Under the pieces are notes generated by a model, which was not told where the DNA came from, did no database searches, and worked only from the letters and a program-made list of their open reading frames with translations. The translations under genes and the position numbers were made by a program. 64,000 bases of DNA from Ischnura elegans (lineage: Eukaryota; Arthropoda; Insecta; Odonata; Coenagrionidae): assembly GCF_921293095.1 (NCBI RefSeq), contig NC_060246.1, positions 84,813,030-84,877,029 of the forward strand, in the 5' to 3' direction. This document shows positions 21,418 to 35,201 of this stretch, piece by piece. Each line of letters starts with the position of its first letter. Within the stretch, counting starts at the first letter, position 1.

Positions 21418-24400
21418 ATTCGGCGAGTAATTTGCTGCAAATAATGGTTTTATTAGGCTAGTGTCGCGTTTATGAAGGCGAAATTTCTGGCATCCCTCCA
21501 CGTGAGGGTGTTTCTAGTCGACAGCGATCTCAGGTACGTCTGCAGTCTCCTTTAGATCAGTTCTTCTGACCTGAAGGCAACTGCGCTCATCACAGTGGTT
21601 GGAGACATAGTTTTTCACCAGACACACACTGACGCCGATGGACGCCGGATAGAATTTGACATATGTAGTTTGCAGATAACCCATCCCTCTGGAAATATGC
21701 ATAACTTTGGCATGTGTAATTTCAAAGGAGATTATACCAATGGAATACACTGAATTTTTGATGCATCAATTTACATTAATTTGATTTCCAGAGTAATGCC
21801 ATACTGTCATTGATTTTTGAAACCAGTTATTTACTTTGCCCTTTGAAAATGAAAAGATACGAATGTAGGCAAAATCGTCGCACCATGTAAAATGCAGCTA
21901 CGCTTTCGCTCAAGATATTCGAGGAAGAACACCGCCAAGGGAATCATTTGGAGAGATTGTAATCAAACACCTAACTTCTTGTCATGCACCATTGATTTAA
22001 GCATTCTTCCTTATTCAAGGCGAAAATAATGACTATGCATCAATGCATTCAATTCGTAGTGCTGGTGAATTTCATTTTAAATTGGGCCAATATACAGCTT
22101 AGGTCATAATTTATATATACGCAATGTGTTACTTAAAATTTCCGTATTCCCATATTATCTAACTACGAATGAATGAGAAAATCCAGGCCATTATTATATT
22201 GAAACGTATTTATACTAATAGAAGATAACGATTCCGTGGTACTTCTGGAGATGAAGTAACCTTGGAATAAGGAAGAGCTGGGACACATCAGATACGTGTT
22301 CATAATAGCCACATTCCCTCCACACGTTATAACGTCTACGACCTGCACTTTACGCTATCTAACATGTGCACCACCTCGTCGCACGGTTTTATCCTCGTCG
22401 TATTAGTCGTGTAATCACCGGAGAAATTCATGACTATGGACTGTTGAGTAATCACAAGGCGTTGCTCATCACCGGCGAGCTAAAATTTCACAGAGATTTT
22501 CAAAGCGTTATGGAGACGGAAATATTGATTTATGTCCCATTGTTTGCATGTGGCGGGAGCTGTGATGTCCCTGTGTCTCAACCAACGCAACAGGAAGTTT
22601 ATCTTAGAAGCACGACACTGTTACAAAGAAAGACATAGATGGGATGACACAATGAGAACAATGACTTAATACGACTCTCCTCATTTCTCGGAGATTTTTA
22701 ACGGCTCCATAAGATTCCTTAAAAGTTTAAAACACGAATTGCCTCCTAGAAACTCGTATAGTTCGTAGTTTAAGCTGTGAGATTACAATTATCAGGAAGC
22801 GTTAAGGCATAAAAATAATTTTTTTTGAGTAAAAATCTATTCACGGAATCACATTAATTGTTATCTTTGTGATTGCTTGCTTTCCTGTAGAAAGGAGAAA
22901 ACGCCCCACAGAAACACCGACGCAACGAAATAAAAGAGATTGAGCTAGTGCTAAAAAAGTTATGAGGTGCATTTCTTCATAATCCCAAGCAAGGTCCAAC
23001 TGCAGTCACACGGGTACAGAAATGACGGGGAAAAATTTATTGCGCCTTGACTCCTCATACGCAATGATTTTGATTTGTAGCTTATTTAGCATGCAAAGGC
23101 AGCAAGCCGTGAACGGCGGTAATGCTTCATCGTACTGGCAGGCTCGGAAAGAATATCTGGACTATGACATAGTGTGACTGTTGGGGAATATTTGAAAAGA
23201 AACTTAAAAACCCATTCTTTCCCCGATGTGAGATTGCCAGTATTTATATGAGAATGGTGATCATACACTAAGTGAGAAACTTACCATTCATCAACCACAA
23301 TAACGCAATATATCACAAACCGTATTTTAAAACAGGTGTACGCACGCGATGTCTACCATGTTATGGGGTAATAGAGTCAATCAAATTCCGTAACGATATA
23401 AATTACATTTAAAGAAAAAATAGATTATCAAATTACATGCAATACATCTTTACTACCTACTCGCTCTATTTTATACCTGTTATTTTTCCCTTCTGAAAAA
23501 GAAAATAAACCACAACATCATTTGAAATTCTTGCTTCTAAGGGCACAAAGTTTTGCGTCCATTTTCATGTTGTCGTAGCTTCAATGGTTACATGAAAACA
23601 ATGAAGTGCTAAAAAAATTTGTAATAAATTGGGATATTTTCGAAACACTTCCTATTACTAAATATCTAACACTGGTGGTTTGCTACTTTTGCTACTATAT
23701 ACGTAAACTCTGCACTCTATAACAAAAGCCGCATGACCTATATTTGGTTTATCTAAGAGGAAACGATTCGGACATAGAGTTTCTATAGTATAAGTTACAT
23801 GTGCACGGAAATATAGATGAGAAATCGGCGCACATCCACTTGGTGGTTATACTCAGTATTCTTGAAGGAGAAAGTTCTATTCGGCTGATTTTGGAAGTCA
23901 CGTCCCATATTCTCAGAGTATCGCTGCTTTTCCCGCTTCGTCTGACCAAATAATGGGTTTAAAAGAACTGAAAAACAATTTATACGGTAAACATTTTATA
24001 GATGATTAAAAGAAGGATAACAAGTTTTGAAGGATCTAGATTAGAATAAATTCACTGGCGCGATTAGAGTCTGCCGTTGACCCATAAGGAAGTGGTTTCG
24101 AATTCTTGTCTCGTGCACCAGTTTAAAATATTTTCATGTGATAGGTGGTGAGATTTTATCTATGGCTATTCGGACAAACACAGCACCAACTCCAAGGATG
24201 GCGAGCGACAGCGATTGCAATCATCAGAGGTTGCGACCACTGAAACATCCAGATCCAACTGATGCTGAAAAGTTGTATGACGGAAAAGGAAAGAGAAAGT
24301 AAATTTCTTGCTTATTTGGGTCACATGATCAATAAAAATAAACGTTATGGAAAAAATCTTGGGGTTTATTTTGAGTCGTTAAGAAATGATGAAAAACTAT

Positions 24401-24455
24401 CGATAAATGTATATGCACATTGAGTTTTGGAGGCGATTTCATGTATCCGATAAGC
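21418..24455. other. AT-rich stretch, no gene recognised
   Basis: No exon or full repeat identified. Around 24050-24160 a degenerate box-B-like motif (TGGTTTCGAATTC) is followed by text similar to that near 6330, a possible relic of a second tRNA-derived SINE family. Confidence 0.4.
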
Positions 24456-24463
24456 TCACCACT

Positions 24464-24730
24464 CAGTGGCGGATACAGAAAAAACTCAAGGGGGGGGGGG
24501 GGGCGCAACATATCATGAGTTATCTTTACTTTTATCGTAATAAAAGATGATCAAGTCACAGGCAAAGTATATGAAAATTTTATTTAAAGTGATTATAAAC
24601 ATGTAAAATACAATGCCATCTTATGATATAAAAAAGTTACAATTGTGGTTTTGCAATGTTCGGCAATACAGTCGGACCCGCATGGGGGGGGGGGGGGGGG
24701 GCGCGCGCCCCCCATCTGTATCCGCCACTG
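24464..24730. mobile_element. hAT-like MITE, CAGTGGCGGATACAGA type
   Basis: A 267-bp element with a 16-bp perfect terminal inverted repeat (CAGTGGCGGATACAGA / TCTGTATCCGCCACTG) and a perfect 8-bp target-site duplication TCACCACT (24456-24463 and 24731-24738). Long G runs lie just inside both ends. No coding capacity. The intact ends and duplication make this the clearest MITE in the window. Confidence 0.93.
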
Positions 24731-24904
24731 TCACCACTCGTACTTGCGAATTGTAGGTAAAACCGGCTTATGCATGAAATAAATGGAAAAAGTCGGGGCG
24801 AAGAAAAGCAGCGGACCTATACGGGTATCTTCACTGACAAAACTCAAAAGCAACATAACTAATCTCTTTCAATCAAAACCCTTTTCCCAATGAAAGGGAC
24901 CCAA

Positions 24905-25505
24905 AGTTATCTTGCCGTTTTAAAACTGACGTTCACAGTTGTAAATGGAATATGTCCAGGATGTATGAACAATATCTCCTCCTAAGTATTTCTAGATGAC
25001 TGGAGTTAAAGTGATGAAAACTCCCATTAAATAAAATTTCTAGATAAACCAGGGATTGGAGATCCTCAATTTAATTACGCTGACCGACAGTTATATGCAA
25101 AATATGGTTAGATGGTTATGAAAAAATAATGTAGCATAAAATGGCTATCAAATGTATCATGAAAGTGGGGTTTGGTTAATTTGGGTTTGAATTTTTTTTT
25201 ATTTTTCTTCAGTTGAGAGAGTATCACCAATGAGTATATCAAGGTGCACATATATTCTATGCACCGGCGTGATGAACATAATTTCATGCAGCAAGGCTCA
25301 CGGAAACTCCCGTTTTGTGAAACTATGTAAACTGTTTTCCTTTAATTTATATTCATGTAATTTTTCTTTACTGGAATAAGTGTTCATCGTTTTAATCCCA
25401 GTCATCTAGAAATATCTAGGAGGGTATATTGTTTATATCATCCTGGGCATATTCGATTCGCAAAAACTGTGAACATCTGTATTAAAATGACAAGATATTG
25501 CCAAA
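24905..25505. repeat. Large imperfect inverted repeat (fold-back)
   Basis: About 24905-25018 is a divergent reverse complement of about 25384-25505. Shared landmarks include TATCTTG, GTTCACAG, GAATATG, CAGGATG, ATTTCTAGATGACTGG and CGATGAA-like text. The spacer of about 365 bp is AT-rich. It could be a fold-back element or an old inverted duplication; no target duplication was identified. Confidence 0.65.
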
Positions 25506-27180
25506 GCAAAATATGTACAAATATTTGCATTCTTATGTCAGTACCAGGAAATGTAAAATCAGAATACCAAATGCATCCTCCACGACGCACAGATAATTTC
25601 TCGGTATTAGTTACTGACTTAGGAAGAAATCCTTGAGAGAAAACTCAATGCTACACGTGTTTCTTCATGGCCCATCAATTCCATTCGCCCAATCTCACGT
25701 CACACTTCCACGTGGAGGGCGATGAAAGAAATCCAGTTCGCCGCAGCCAATCCATTCTGATTGAATACCTTAATGACTTTTTTGACGGGTGAACTTACAC
25801 TCCACTTTTCAGTTCTTAGAGTGTTCTCAGAATGGATCAAAGAGGACATTTTTCTTCCACCAAACGCCTTCAAGATAAATCTATACGGTGCTCCTCATAT
25901 TTACTCTCGAAGACGTCTATTTGCTTTCAGATATCTTTCGTGACAAAGCACAGATATGGTCATCAGTCGAAGCAGATACATTTAGAGCAAAGATGTGCTT
26001 GGAGTGCACGTTCTATGCTGTCACAAATGGAACTCGTTCGTTGTGCAGCGAGTTTTATAATGGACATGGGGAGATATGTTTCAAGTTACGGCACTTGCAG
26101 CCACATAATATGTTCAATTGGCTGGGTACCTCTCAAAGATGAGATTAAAGTCATACTTTTTGAAGCGCCATTAAAAGTTGCTCCAACGTTGAACTACGAA
26201 AGGGTGAGATAGCTTATTAAATGTCTACATTGAAGATAAAGGTTGACGTGAATGAAATATTACAACAAATTATTGCACAGAGAGATTCCCAACTATCTGG
26301 CCTCCCTCTCAGTTCAATCCTCAAAAAGTCAAAGTTTTGCCGTCATGACGCTCATGAAATATCTAAGGCATTGATATTGTATATTTTCCTAGATGTATTA
26401 GACTCGCAAAGCCCATCTGATATTCAGGAAATTCGATTTGACATTGAAAAAGCAAACTATATATGTATGAAATAATTATCAATACACCAAGGTGTAACAT
26501 CAGGAAAATTTAAACTGAAATACCGTATTCATCCTTCAGGACGCTCTGAAATTACGCAAACACGATCATCAACAGCTTCTGCAAATCTGCTAACAGAGTA
26601 ACTTCTTTTAACTTGAGTAACTTTCTTAACTACCGCTAAGCAGAGAGCAACCAGCTAAACCTTCAACACCAGCCTCATTGTCTAGCTATTTTTTCACGGC
26701 GAGCCCACCTTCCGTGTGGATCTTAACGATTTCAACCACCATAAACGATACATCATCGTTCATTTCCCGTTCGATCGGCATCATATATGCCTCGGATCAT
26801 TAGCCTCAACTTGTGTCCAACGCAACTAACGAACTTTCGAGAGCGCCTCGAGCGATAACCCCTTTGGCCGGTGGAGTCGATTAGAGAGGAGAGGGGACAC
26901 CTGTTGCCTTCGTCTACGAACGTACCTGTTGATCCTCTTCGCCGCCGTCGGCCGACCCGGTCACCCCTTGGCCAGCCCATTCAGCGACCGGGGAGACGAT
27001 GGGCCGTCGGCCGCTATCGCCGCCGCCCAACGCGCCACCACGGCCGACCGAGGACCAGTAGACGACCTCAGCGACGCCCCGGCGTCCAACCGCCGCAAAC
27101 ACCCTTCTGCTGCGCCCCACTGAAAACAAATCCAAATTCGAATGTTAGAAAGGAAATATTTTTTGGCACAAGTGTGCAAC
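25506..27180. other. Stretch with small unassigned ORFs and a GC-rich patch
   Basis: Three modest open frames (25761-25943, 25888-26142, 26221-26475) have protein-like composition but no family I can name, no start context of note and no splice pattern that joins them. About 26870-27120 is a GC-rich patch with overlapping frames on both strands, probably non-coding. Confidence 0.3.
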
Positions 27181-27377
27181 TAGCCACGGAAGCGGCGGGG
27201 TAAATTCTTCGCCAGCCAAGCAAGAGGTTGTGGGTTCGAGTCCCGCCTGGGTAGGTTGCCCTTGTTCAGAGCATGGTTGTTCGTGCTTTTTTTTATGTTT
27301 AACTTATGAAAAAAGTACATAAAAGGCAAATATGTGCTGTTTTCGGTGTTTCGGGAATTAATACTTCATTTATTTAA
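27181..27377 (+). mobile_element. tRNA-derived SINE, copy B
   Basis: The head GCGGCGGGGTAAATTCTTCG is followed by a perfect box B, GGTTCGAGTCC, then CGCCTGGGTAGGTTGCC, the body motif AAAAGGCAAATATGTGCTGT and a TTCATTTATTT end. Same family as the copy at 11628. Confidence 0.8.
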
Positions 27378-28100
27378 CGATAATACGAGGATGTGCTGGC
27401 ATATCGGCAAGTGGTTCTTTTCCTCCGAGAAATTAAAAACCAGTATTTCGATTGAGAGGCTCAATGATAGGGCACCATTAATAATTTTTTTGTTGGTGAT
27501 AATTATACATTCACTCAAATATGAAAATCCAATTCCATGACTTTCCCAAAACATTTTTTCAGTTACTTAGTCTTTTTGAATGAGAGTATTTTACGGAACA
27601 TTGAATTTTACAGGAGAAAAAGTGATGAAATGCCGGTGAATAAATTAAATCACAGTATAGATGAATTTTAACCATTATGAGGCAACAGCTGAATAACATG
27701 ATGGGCAGGTAATTGACGAGTGTCGAGGATATTTAAGTTTGAAAATGAAGAAAAATAATCCCATGATTTTACAGATAATATGATTTATCCATTTTATTCC
27801 GTGAATTTCCGGACTTCTTGAAAGTCCCTGATTTTTCTGGTTTTATGCCTAATCTCGCAGGTATTTCCCGATTCACTTTGCTTTTGTAAAAACTAGGGAT
27901 CGTTTGTGGGTAATGGTTTCACTAATGGAATCAAATGAAACAATCAGCGTTCGAGCATCTTCAGCGGCAGAATAAAAAAAATCCAAATGGTAACCGTTAC
28001 AAGATGCAACTGTGGATGAATTTGAAGGTACACATCAGTGCCTGCGGCAGTTGAAACTCAGAACTCGGATAAATAGTACCCCTTTTCTGTACAGTGGTTT
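27378..28100. other. AT-rich spacer, nothing recognised
   Basis: No coding or repeat signal beyond A/T-rich text between two SINEs in opposite orientation. Confidence 0.4.
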
Positions 28101-28285
28101 AATTTTTTTTTCTATAACCACCGAATACAGTTCCTATTGGCCATTTTACATGGGGGTATCCAACATATTTAACAAGTAAACGTACACGAACAACCATGCC
28201 CTGGACATGGGAAACCTACCCAGGCGGGAACCCGCGGCCCCTTGTTTGGCAGGCGAGGACCGTAACCCGCCGCCACCGAGGCTGA
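28101..28285 (-). mobile_element. tRNA-derived SINE, copy C
   Basis: On the minus strand: a CAGCCTCGGTGGCGGCGGGTT head (box-A-like), CTCGCCTGCCAAACAAG, a box B region that has lost a few bases, CGCCTGGGTAGG, and the body motif ATGTAAAATGGCCAATAG, ending in an A-rich tail. Same family as copies A, B, D and E. Confidence 0.8.
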
Positions 28286-31200
28286 TAACGGCATATTAGT
28301 CATTAATATTCTTGACAAAACGAGCTGTTTTCTTACAGCGTATAATCATTCAAATTAGTTAGCCTGTATCTGATGGTGCAAATAAATTTATAAAAGTTAA
28401 CTTCTATATTATTACGGCTGTATTTTGAACATAAGGAAATTAAACGACATAATGGATTAACTTGAGGTTTTACTTATACTTGAAGCCAATGGTAAATACA
28501 TTCTGAAGAGATAGGCAGATTCACCTCCATTCGAAGAAGTAGGGGGGGCATGTTTTTAATTAAAACTTTGGTTTTTATCAGCAATGTCAGTCAAAAGAGC
28601 AGTTCTTTTTCGGTTTGGCAAAAGTTAATCCACTAGGATTCCCACATCATACAAACCGTTTGAGCAGGCATTAATCAAACTGAGCCCAGGCGTTTATTTA
28701 GAGAATCTTCCTCCCGTTTGCATGGGTTCGTTAATTTTATTGACGCGCTTAAGGTAATTGCCGACTTAAATGGTGGAACTTAAGATTCATCGGAGCCATT
28801 CGAAAAACAACTCGCCAGCCGCCTCCTGGTGGGCCTTTTAAGAGCCAAACCCTTTCTCGCGATGCTGCCTCCCCGCCCAACGTCATGCCAATTCACGAGG
28901 CCGGTTTAAAGATTTTAGCACCTTGTTCTACAGCCCGCCGCCCGGTTAAAAGACTTAGGGCAAATTAAAACGCAAATTTTATCACAAACACAACGGAATT
29001 AATTTCTCGCCGTCTCACTTATTTTCTTCGACGCTGCAAGTCTTGGAGCGAGTAATATCTTGGGCCGTCACAATCTGGTACTGGTGGTGCCCATTCGTAT
29101 CTCGGTCCGTCTCCGAAAAAAGACATTGCAATAAGTTTTGGTACAGAAATAGCTTGTGTAGTTGTTAATGCCATCAAGCGATTAAAATATATAGTAATTA
29201 ATACCTTTTTTTCAATTTTACGCAAATATTTCGAGGCCATCAAGTTTCAACATGCTTCATTTACAATCACGGAAAATTCAAGTAGGATTGCCCTGGCATG
29301 ATGTTGGAAAAATGGAATCTTCTTCGGAGATTTACGCCAAAAACTTATTCAGAGCATTTCGTCGCGGATTTTGAAAACATCACAGCAATGCTTCCGAAAA
29401 TACAATGCACACCACAAGAGTTAAACATGATTTCGGAGACATTGAATGCGTAGCTTTATATTTCCTACCGTCACATCTAGCATTTTTTTCTTCTTCGTTT
29501 CCGATGACAACAATCATTAACAACGACCGAAACAGGAAGACAAATACATGTCTAAAGATTTCTATGATCACTTTTTGCGCTTCCTATGGGTATTCCTCCA
29601 CTTATGCCATGTGAAATTTGGATTTAGCTGGTAATTGCATTTTGTAAAGCGCTCCTCAATGCCATGGTAATTGATCGTGAAGGTTAAGCCTGTGAGGAAA
29701 TCAGATGGAATTTTGAAGACTTAATATTACGTGAACTCTTCCATTCATACTATGTATCTCACCGAAGTGCTTTTTGCTCCTGGTCGACTCAAGTGAGATT
29801 ACTACCAATTACGCGTGGCATTTTCGCTGATTCCCTTTCCCTCCTTTGATGCCATAACTCGCAATTCCGAGAGGATATTTCCCGGCCATTAAGTTAGTCG
29901 TTCCGCTCGTTGATTTCCATGATAGTTGCTCTTAACAGGCAATTTATAGCTAATTGATTCAGGGAATTGTGCGGCTTTGTGCCTTCATTCCGTCTCGTGT
30001 AAATTCAGTCTGTTAGCCTTCATCACTTTTATTTGGAGTCGGTAGTTAACTATCATGGGCGGTGGCAAGAATAAATCTCTCGGCCAATAAAATGATATTG
30101 CCCTGAATATATTATCGCATAGCTAGTTTCTTCTGTTTTCCTAGAAAACGAAATCGGTGCCAGTTAGAGGTTACGATAAAATTGCAATCGAGCCAGGTTA
30201 CGAGGGCGGAAAAGAGACATAAAGTATATTTGTCTTGCCATGTTCTGTTTTAAATATCTATACATTGTAAAAAGCATCATACTAAGTCAATATAGCCAAT
30301 GGGAAAAATACTTTGAACTTCCGGCTACAAATTAAAGTGCATTGATATAGTAATAAGTAAATGACTTGAATGCAAAACGCTGAGAATTATTAATCAAGTA
30401 TCATGATCTACGAAGTTCAGGAAGCAAACTTTGCACGATGCCTGCAAAATAGGGGACATTGATATTTAAATCCGCAGTACTTACAGTTCGTATCCGTCTT
30501 CCCGGACTGTTTCAATTATGACAAGTAGGTATCCAGGGCATACAATAAGTAAAATTTATATTCAACCAAAAGGTTCGCTTCCACATTGAAATATTCCAGA
30601 ATCGTATTAACTAAGTAAAAAGAGAGCTTTCTCAAAATGTGATTAATTTATCAATTTATAACTCAAACTTTTTCATGTTCGCATTTTCACTTGAAAAATA
30701 ATAGCATTTGTAATCGCAAGAATCGATTTCAGAAAATACATGCCCGACTTAATACTATGCATGAGGGTCCTATGTGCTCACTATATCTCTCAACTTACTC
30801 CAACAGCGAAGCATCAGTAGTTACCTGAACATATGGCTGTACTTCCCGCAAGGGGAAAAATTCGTTTTGATTTGCCGCTTACGTGCATGAGCCCAGCGTC
30901 GACACGCCCATTAGAATTAATTACCACCCCACACGTTTTATTAGAAAGCCACAGAGTTCAGGAACATGAGGTGCTTACGAAAACCAGAAGAGAAGATGCT
31001 CGGGAGATAACGAGCGAAGGAACGACTTCCACTCCAGAGGTTGAGTTTTATGGAAAATTAATTCCCAATCACATCGGCACATCCTTCTTTTTAATCCGTT
31101 GCGTGACCAGTGTTACTATTTAGGTTAGCCTCCTTTTCTTTTTCACTTTAACTAGCACCTCGGCGCATTTACGTGCTAACTATCAATTCAATCGACCGCA

Positions 31201-31320
31201 ACAAAATGAGGAGAGACCCTTCCGGCGGGATTTCCAGTTGCTTTATTTTTGTGCCTTGTTTTTTTTTTAGAAGACACCTTGAACTTCCCATCGACGGAGC
31301 CGGCCACGGCTTGAAAAAAA
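28286..31320. other. Putative intron; no gene recognised
   Basis: About 28690-29010 is a non-repetitive, GC-balanced block that differs from its AT-rich surroundings and could be a conserved regulatory element. A minus-strand frame at 29019-29243 ends in a protein-like stretch (FFGDGPRYEW...) that I cannot assign. A plus frame at 30833-31123 has no recognisable domain. Confidence 0.3.
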
Positions 31321-34300
31321 ATATAAGATGACGAACACGCATCACGGGCGTCTTAATCTCGCCACGGATCGTAGCACCACCTATATATACCTACCAGCCT
31401 TTCCACCATCTTTTTCGCAGCGGTCCCATTCGCCTTCTCCGCCCCATCGAAGGAGGCGAATCGCACCGATCGTGGAGGTGTCTGGGGCGGGCCCTGCTCT
31501 CGATCGCCCCCGGCCATCTCCTCCTCCTCCTGCGATCAATTTAAAGTTCGAAGCCGGGTGGCTGATTGGATTTTCTCCAACTTCCAGGGAAAGGAAATTT
31601 TCGATGCGGCCGAAGGGGCGATAGTGTCTCTGGGGTTTCACAATATGATGGAGGAGGAGGGGAGTGGGTGGGTGGTTATGAGAGGCTGGAAAACTTCTCC
31701 GGGGTCATTTTGTCCACAAAAATACCCTACTTTGTTTGAACATAAAATGCTCTCTTCTAGATCTCGAAAGCGACATTATATAATGAAACAAGATCGAGAA
31801 AATAAAATTTTAGTGGGATAGGAAAAAGTGAGTTTCCTTTATCTCACCATCAAGTGAAGCCTTTATGGACTTTTAGGATTTTTATTCTATCATGCTTCGT
31901 TGACAAGGAGCGTGAAGTGCTTGATTTACCTTCGCCAAAAAAATAATAGGCACAACACTCTACAAAAATAAGTCAACTTAGGCATGGCACAATGTAAAAC
32001 ACCTATAAAATGTCAAGTATTTCGTTTCATCGCAACGAAGCATGCATCAAATTCCATGTTGGTTACATAATGTCGAAAAAAGAGCGAATAAAGTTTTTTT
32101 TTTGGATTGAATGCTTGTTTTCACGAGAGTAAATTGAAGCAAATCCAGTTATTTACGCCATTTTTAAGAATAATACCACAATGACCTATTGTAAGATAGT
32201 TTTTATGTCATTACTGTCGTTAATGGTTCTATTGGTATCGTAATCTATCAATGAAAATGGGATCACAAGGAAGCCATTGTACTGTAAAGATAGGAAATTA
32301 TACCTGAGGAACTGCATTATTGGGTTGCACATCTTTATTCAGCCCGTCATACCTCTTACCTGTCCTCATCCCTCGCATGAAGACTATTCCGCTTTATTCT
32401 CATCCCCGTTCACCTTCCCACTATCACCCCTTCGGTATTCTATCTCCCCTCTGTCTGTGAGCTAGAAGCTACATAGCCTGGATAATATGAGGCATTGAAG
32501 AGTTTTTTTGTCGTCACGACTTACCGACTTCGAACGCAATGGCACACGTGGTTTCACTTCTGTTAAGGGGAGCAAATGAATGGCCTCATCACTGCATTCT
32601 CAACCGGGAGAGCCTATCAGATGATTCCCCACCACGGGGCTCCTTCCACGTCCCTCCCTCCACCGTTCGACGCGGGGACTTGCTGTGGTGCTGACATCGC
32701 CTCCGGCACCGACCGTCCACCTGTTCTTCCCAGAATTCCCTCGCTCCGCCTTCCAATTGAATTCGATCTGTCCCTCGCGGACTCCTACCTACACTTCCCA
32801 CCCCTCCCCCCACTCGCCACGACTCCGACTTCAAGTTTTTTCAAGCCTTTACGCTCGTCTCCTCCAAATACAATCGATATCAATAAAATGCTCCTTCTTC
32901 CCTTGTCCTCTATACCAACCTCTCACAGCAAAGACACAAAGCTCCTAGACTATTCGATCTCTCTCTCTGCATGCTTCAGCTGCGGTGGATCGAATTGAAA
33001 CGAGTGAATCACGAGTCGAGCAGTATATGCCGACTTGATACTGTGAAAAGGCCAGTAAAGGAAGCAAGTGAGTTCTAGAATCGATTGCAAATTGGGGTAG
33101 AATGTAAACATGATTACTGAAAACGAAGTTATGTTCTAAGAAATAGTTTAAGCACTTAAAAGCGACCAAAACGACTCATAGAGGAAAAAAACATTAGCCA
33201 CTTACTTAACCGTTTACTTTTTTTGAAAAGCTAAGGAAGAAATGTATTGCATTTTCTCATCAAATTAGCCCCCACCCTCAAACTGTGAGGCTCCTTCCCC
33301 GCGATTGAAAATATCTGACTGCGTACTCGCTTTGCACTAAAGAGTGAGAAAAATGAGAGGCACGAGCTTGGTGAGGGCTAACCCCACATGAGAACGTGTC
33401 ATAGTGGTAGCACCTACTCGTAGCTTAGTCAATGCAGTCAAGGCCAAGGAGCTAAGGAGATCAAGCCCCCCACCCGAAATTATGGGAAAGACTTAATACA
33501 CCCCTTCAAATGAACCCCTGCGAAATACATTCCCCTCCTTAACCACCATCCCGAATATTTTTATGGCTCGGACCTGGCAGGTTTTGGGGGCTTCAGCCCC
33601 CGAATTTTTTTCCCTTGTAACGATTACTCGCGATGCATCTGCTAAGGAGACCACTATTCCAGGGGCACTTAATTCCTCCTTTGACCCCCAGATATATTTC
33701 ATGAAGCGATATAAATCAGCGATTAATTTAACATTCAGTTTTACCCAAACGAAATAGCTATCTGTTTTAATGTTAGGGAGGTATGGTTTTCCAATGCGTG
33801 CGATACAACAACAAAATATCGGTGTGGGTAGTACCCCCTAAAGATTATTTCTCGCTACGGCCATACGTGGTGGGGATAATTGCGCCATAGAGGTGGCCAG
33901 CAGGTGAATGTAAATGTGCATGAAGAATGAATTGAGAGTGGAGGTGAGGATGGATCGAACTGACCGATGGGATGAGGAGATGTAGAGGAGAGGATGAGGG
34001 GGAGGGGAGAGAATCTTTTGGGCATTAGCACGGAACTCCACCCTCTTCCGACCCGTAGTGGACCCACGGTTGTTTGCGTGGGGAGGGACGCAGGAGGATG
34101 GGAGGTGTTGGCGGGCCGATCATTAGCGGTTGCTGTTGAGGAGTGAGAGAGGCGTCATGGTGTGAGGGGATCATTTCGACGCGTTGAGGATGTTTTCCAA
34201 AAGAAATGGAGGAGATGGAAGTGAGTAGGCAGGAAGAGGCAGGGACGAAATAGGAGGAAGCCGTGTCGAGAGTGTGTGTATTCGTGCATATGCTTGTTTG

Positions 34301-35201
34301 GTTCTGAGAATCCGTCCTGGAGGGCAGGGGACTTTTGGTGGATCATCACAAGCCTTCGGCTCGGTTGGTTGGGGTGAGTAGAAAAACCATGCAACCGTAT
34401 TCACTACAGAAGTCAACGCGCTTCAGTTGAGTGACTCCTGAAATAGAGAGAAGGCGTCTCCATCATTCTACCGTGCTGTCTAACCAATTTCCTAGGAAAA
34501 GCAGGGTGAGTAGCGGGGGTGCGTTACACAATCCACGAAATCCACGTCCCAAAGGGAGTCGTGAGCCACCGTCCTAGCAGGATCGGGTCTCCCATTTGAT
34601 GCTATCATTTCCGAGAAGGCGCACAAGACGAAAACCTAAGTCATCGCTCCACAATCATATGGTCATGACGCCCTCTAATTCATTCTCCACTTCTCCTACG
34701 GAATGAAAGAGTACAGAATGGAAGGGGAGGTAAGGGTTTTCATTGTTCTCAAATAGAGAAAATATTCAGTGTTTCGGGTTGCTTCAATGAGTGAGGCTAG
34801 AGCTCCGCTCAGACTAAGCCCTCGGAGGTTCAATATCAATTATTTGGGGGAGGAGGTCACTTTGATTCCCAGGAGAAGTTCAGATACATATTAGAGATGC
34901 GTTCTTTGATTCTCTACCGCGCATTTCGGATAACGTTGCGATGTAAATGCATGTTCATCGATGTCGATAAATTTTTATTCCATTTCATCATTCATTAAAA
35001 CGAGCTTTATTCAAGATAAATTTCAATTAAAGTTTCAAGTGCACTAAAGTGGTAAATTGGGAATCGTAATTCTTGGCAAACATAGGAGTGTTGGCCATTC
35101 TATTTCAACTTTAGTTTCGAATTTTTTAAAAACCAATTCATATAGTTTATATAGAGAAAATTTGAATTTGACCATCAAATACCAATTTTTCTATTCAGAG
35201 A
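31321..35201. other. Putative intron with GC-rich patches; no gene recognised
   Basis: About 31330-31640 and 32620-32830 are GC-rich. The longest open frame (32576-32998, 140 codons) is Pro/Ser-rich low complexity and lacks any domain. A GGGGGCTTCAGCCCCC hairpin lies near 33587. 33950-34300 is G/A-rich. Confidence 0.35.

Noticed and set aside
21121..21501. 126-codon minus-strand ORF
   Set aside because: It runs straight through a perfect inverted repeat and its flanking direct repeats, which indicates structure and not coding.
25888..26142. Family B DNA polymerase motif (LEDVYLLSDIF resembling LLxDVxLLxDVF) of a virus-like transposon
   Set aside because: Only a dozen residues match. Neighbouring polymerase motifs are absent and the frame closes soon after.
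26871..27203. Arg/Pro-rich ORF in a GC-rich patch
   Set aside because: Several frames on both strands are open over the same bases and none has a recognisable domain.
32576..32998. 140-codon ORF
   Set aside because: Pro/Ser-rich low complexity in a C-rich patch, overlapped by other open frames, no domain.
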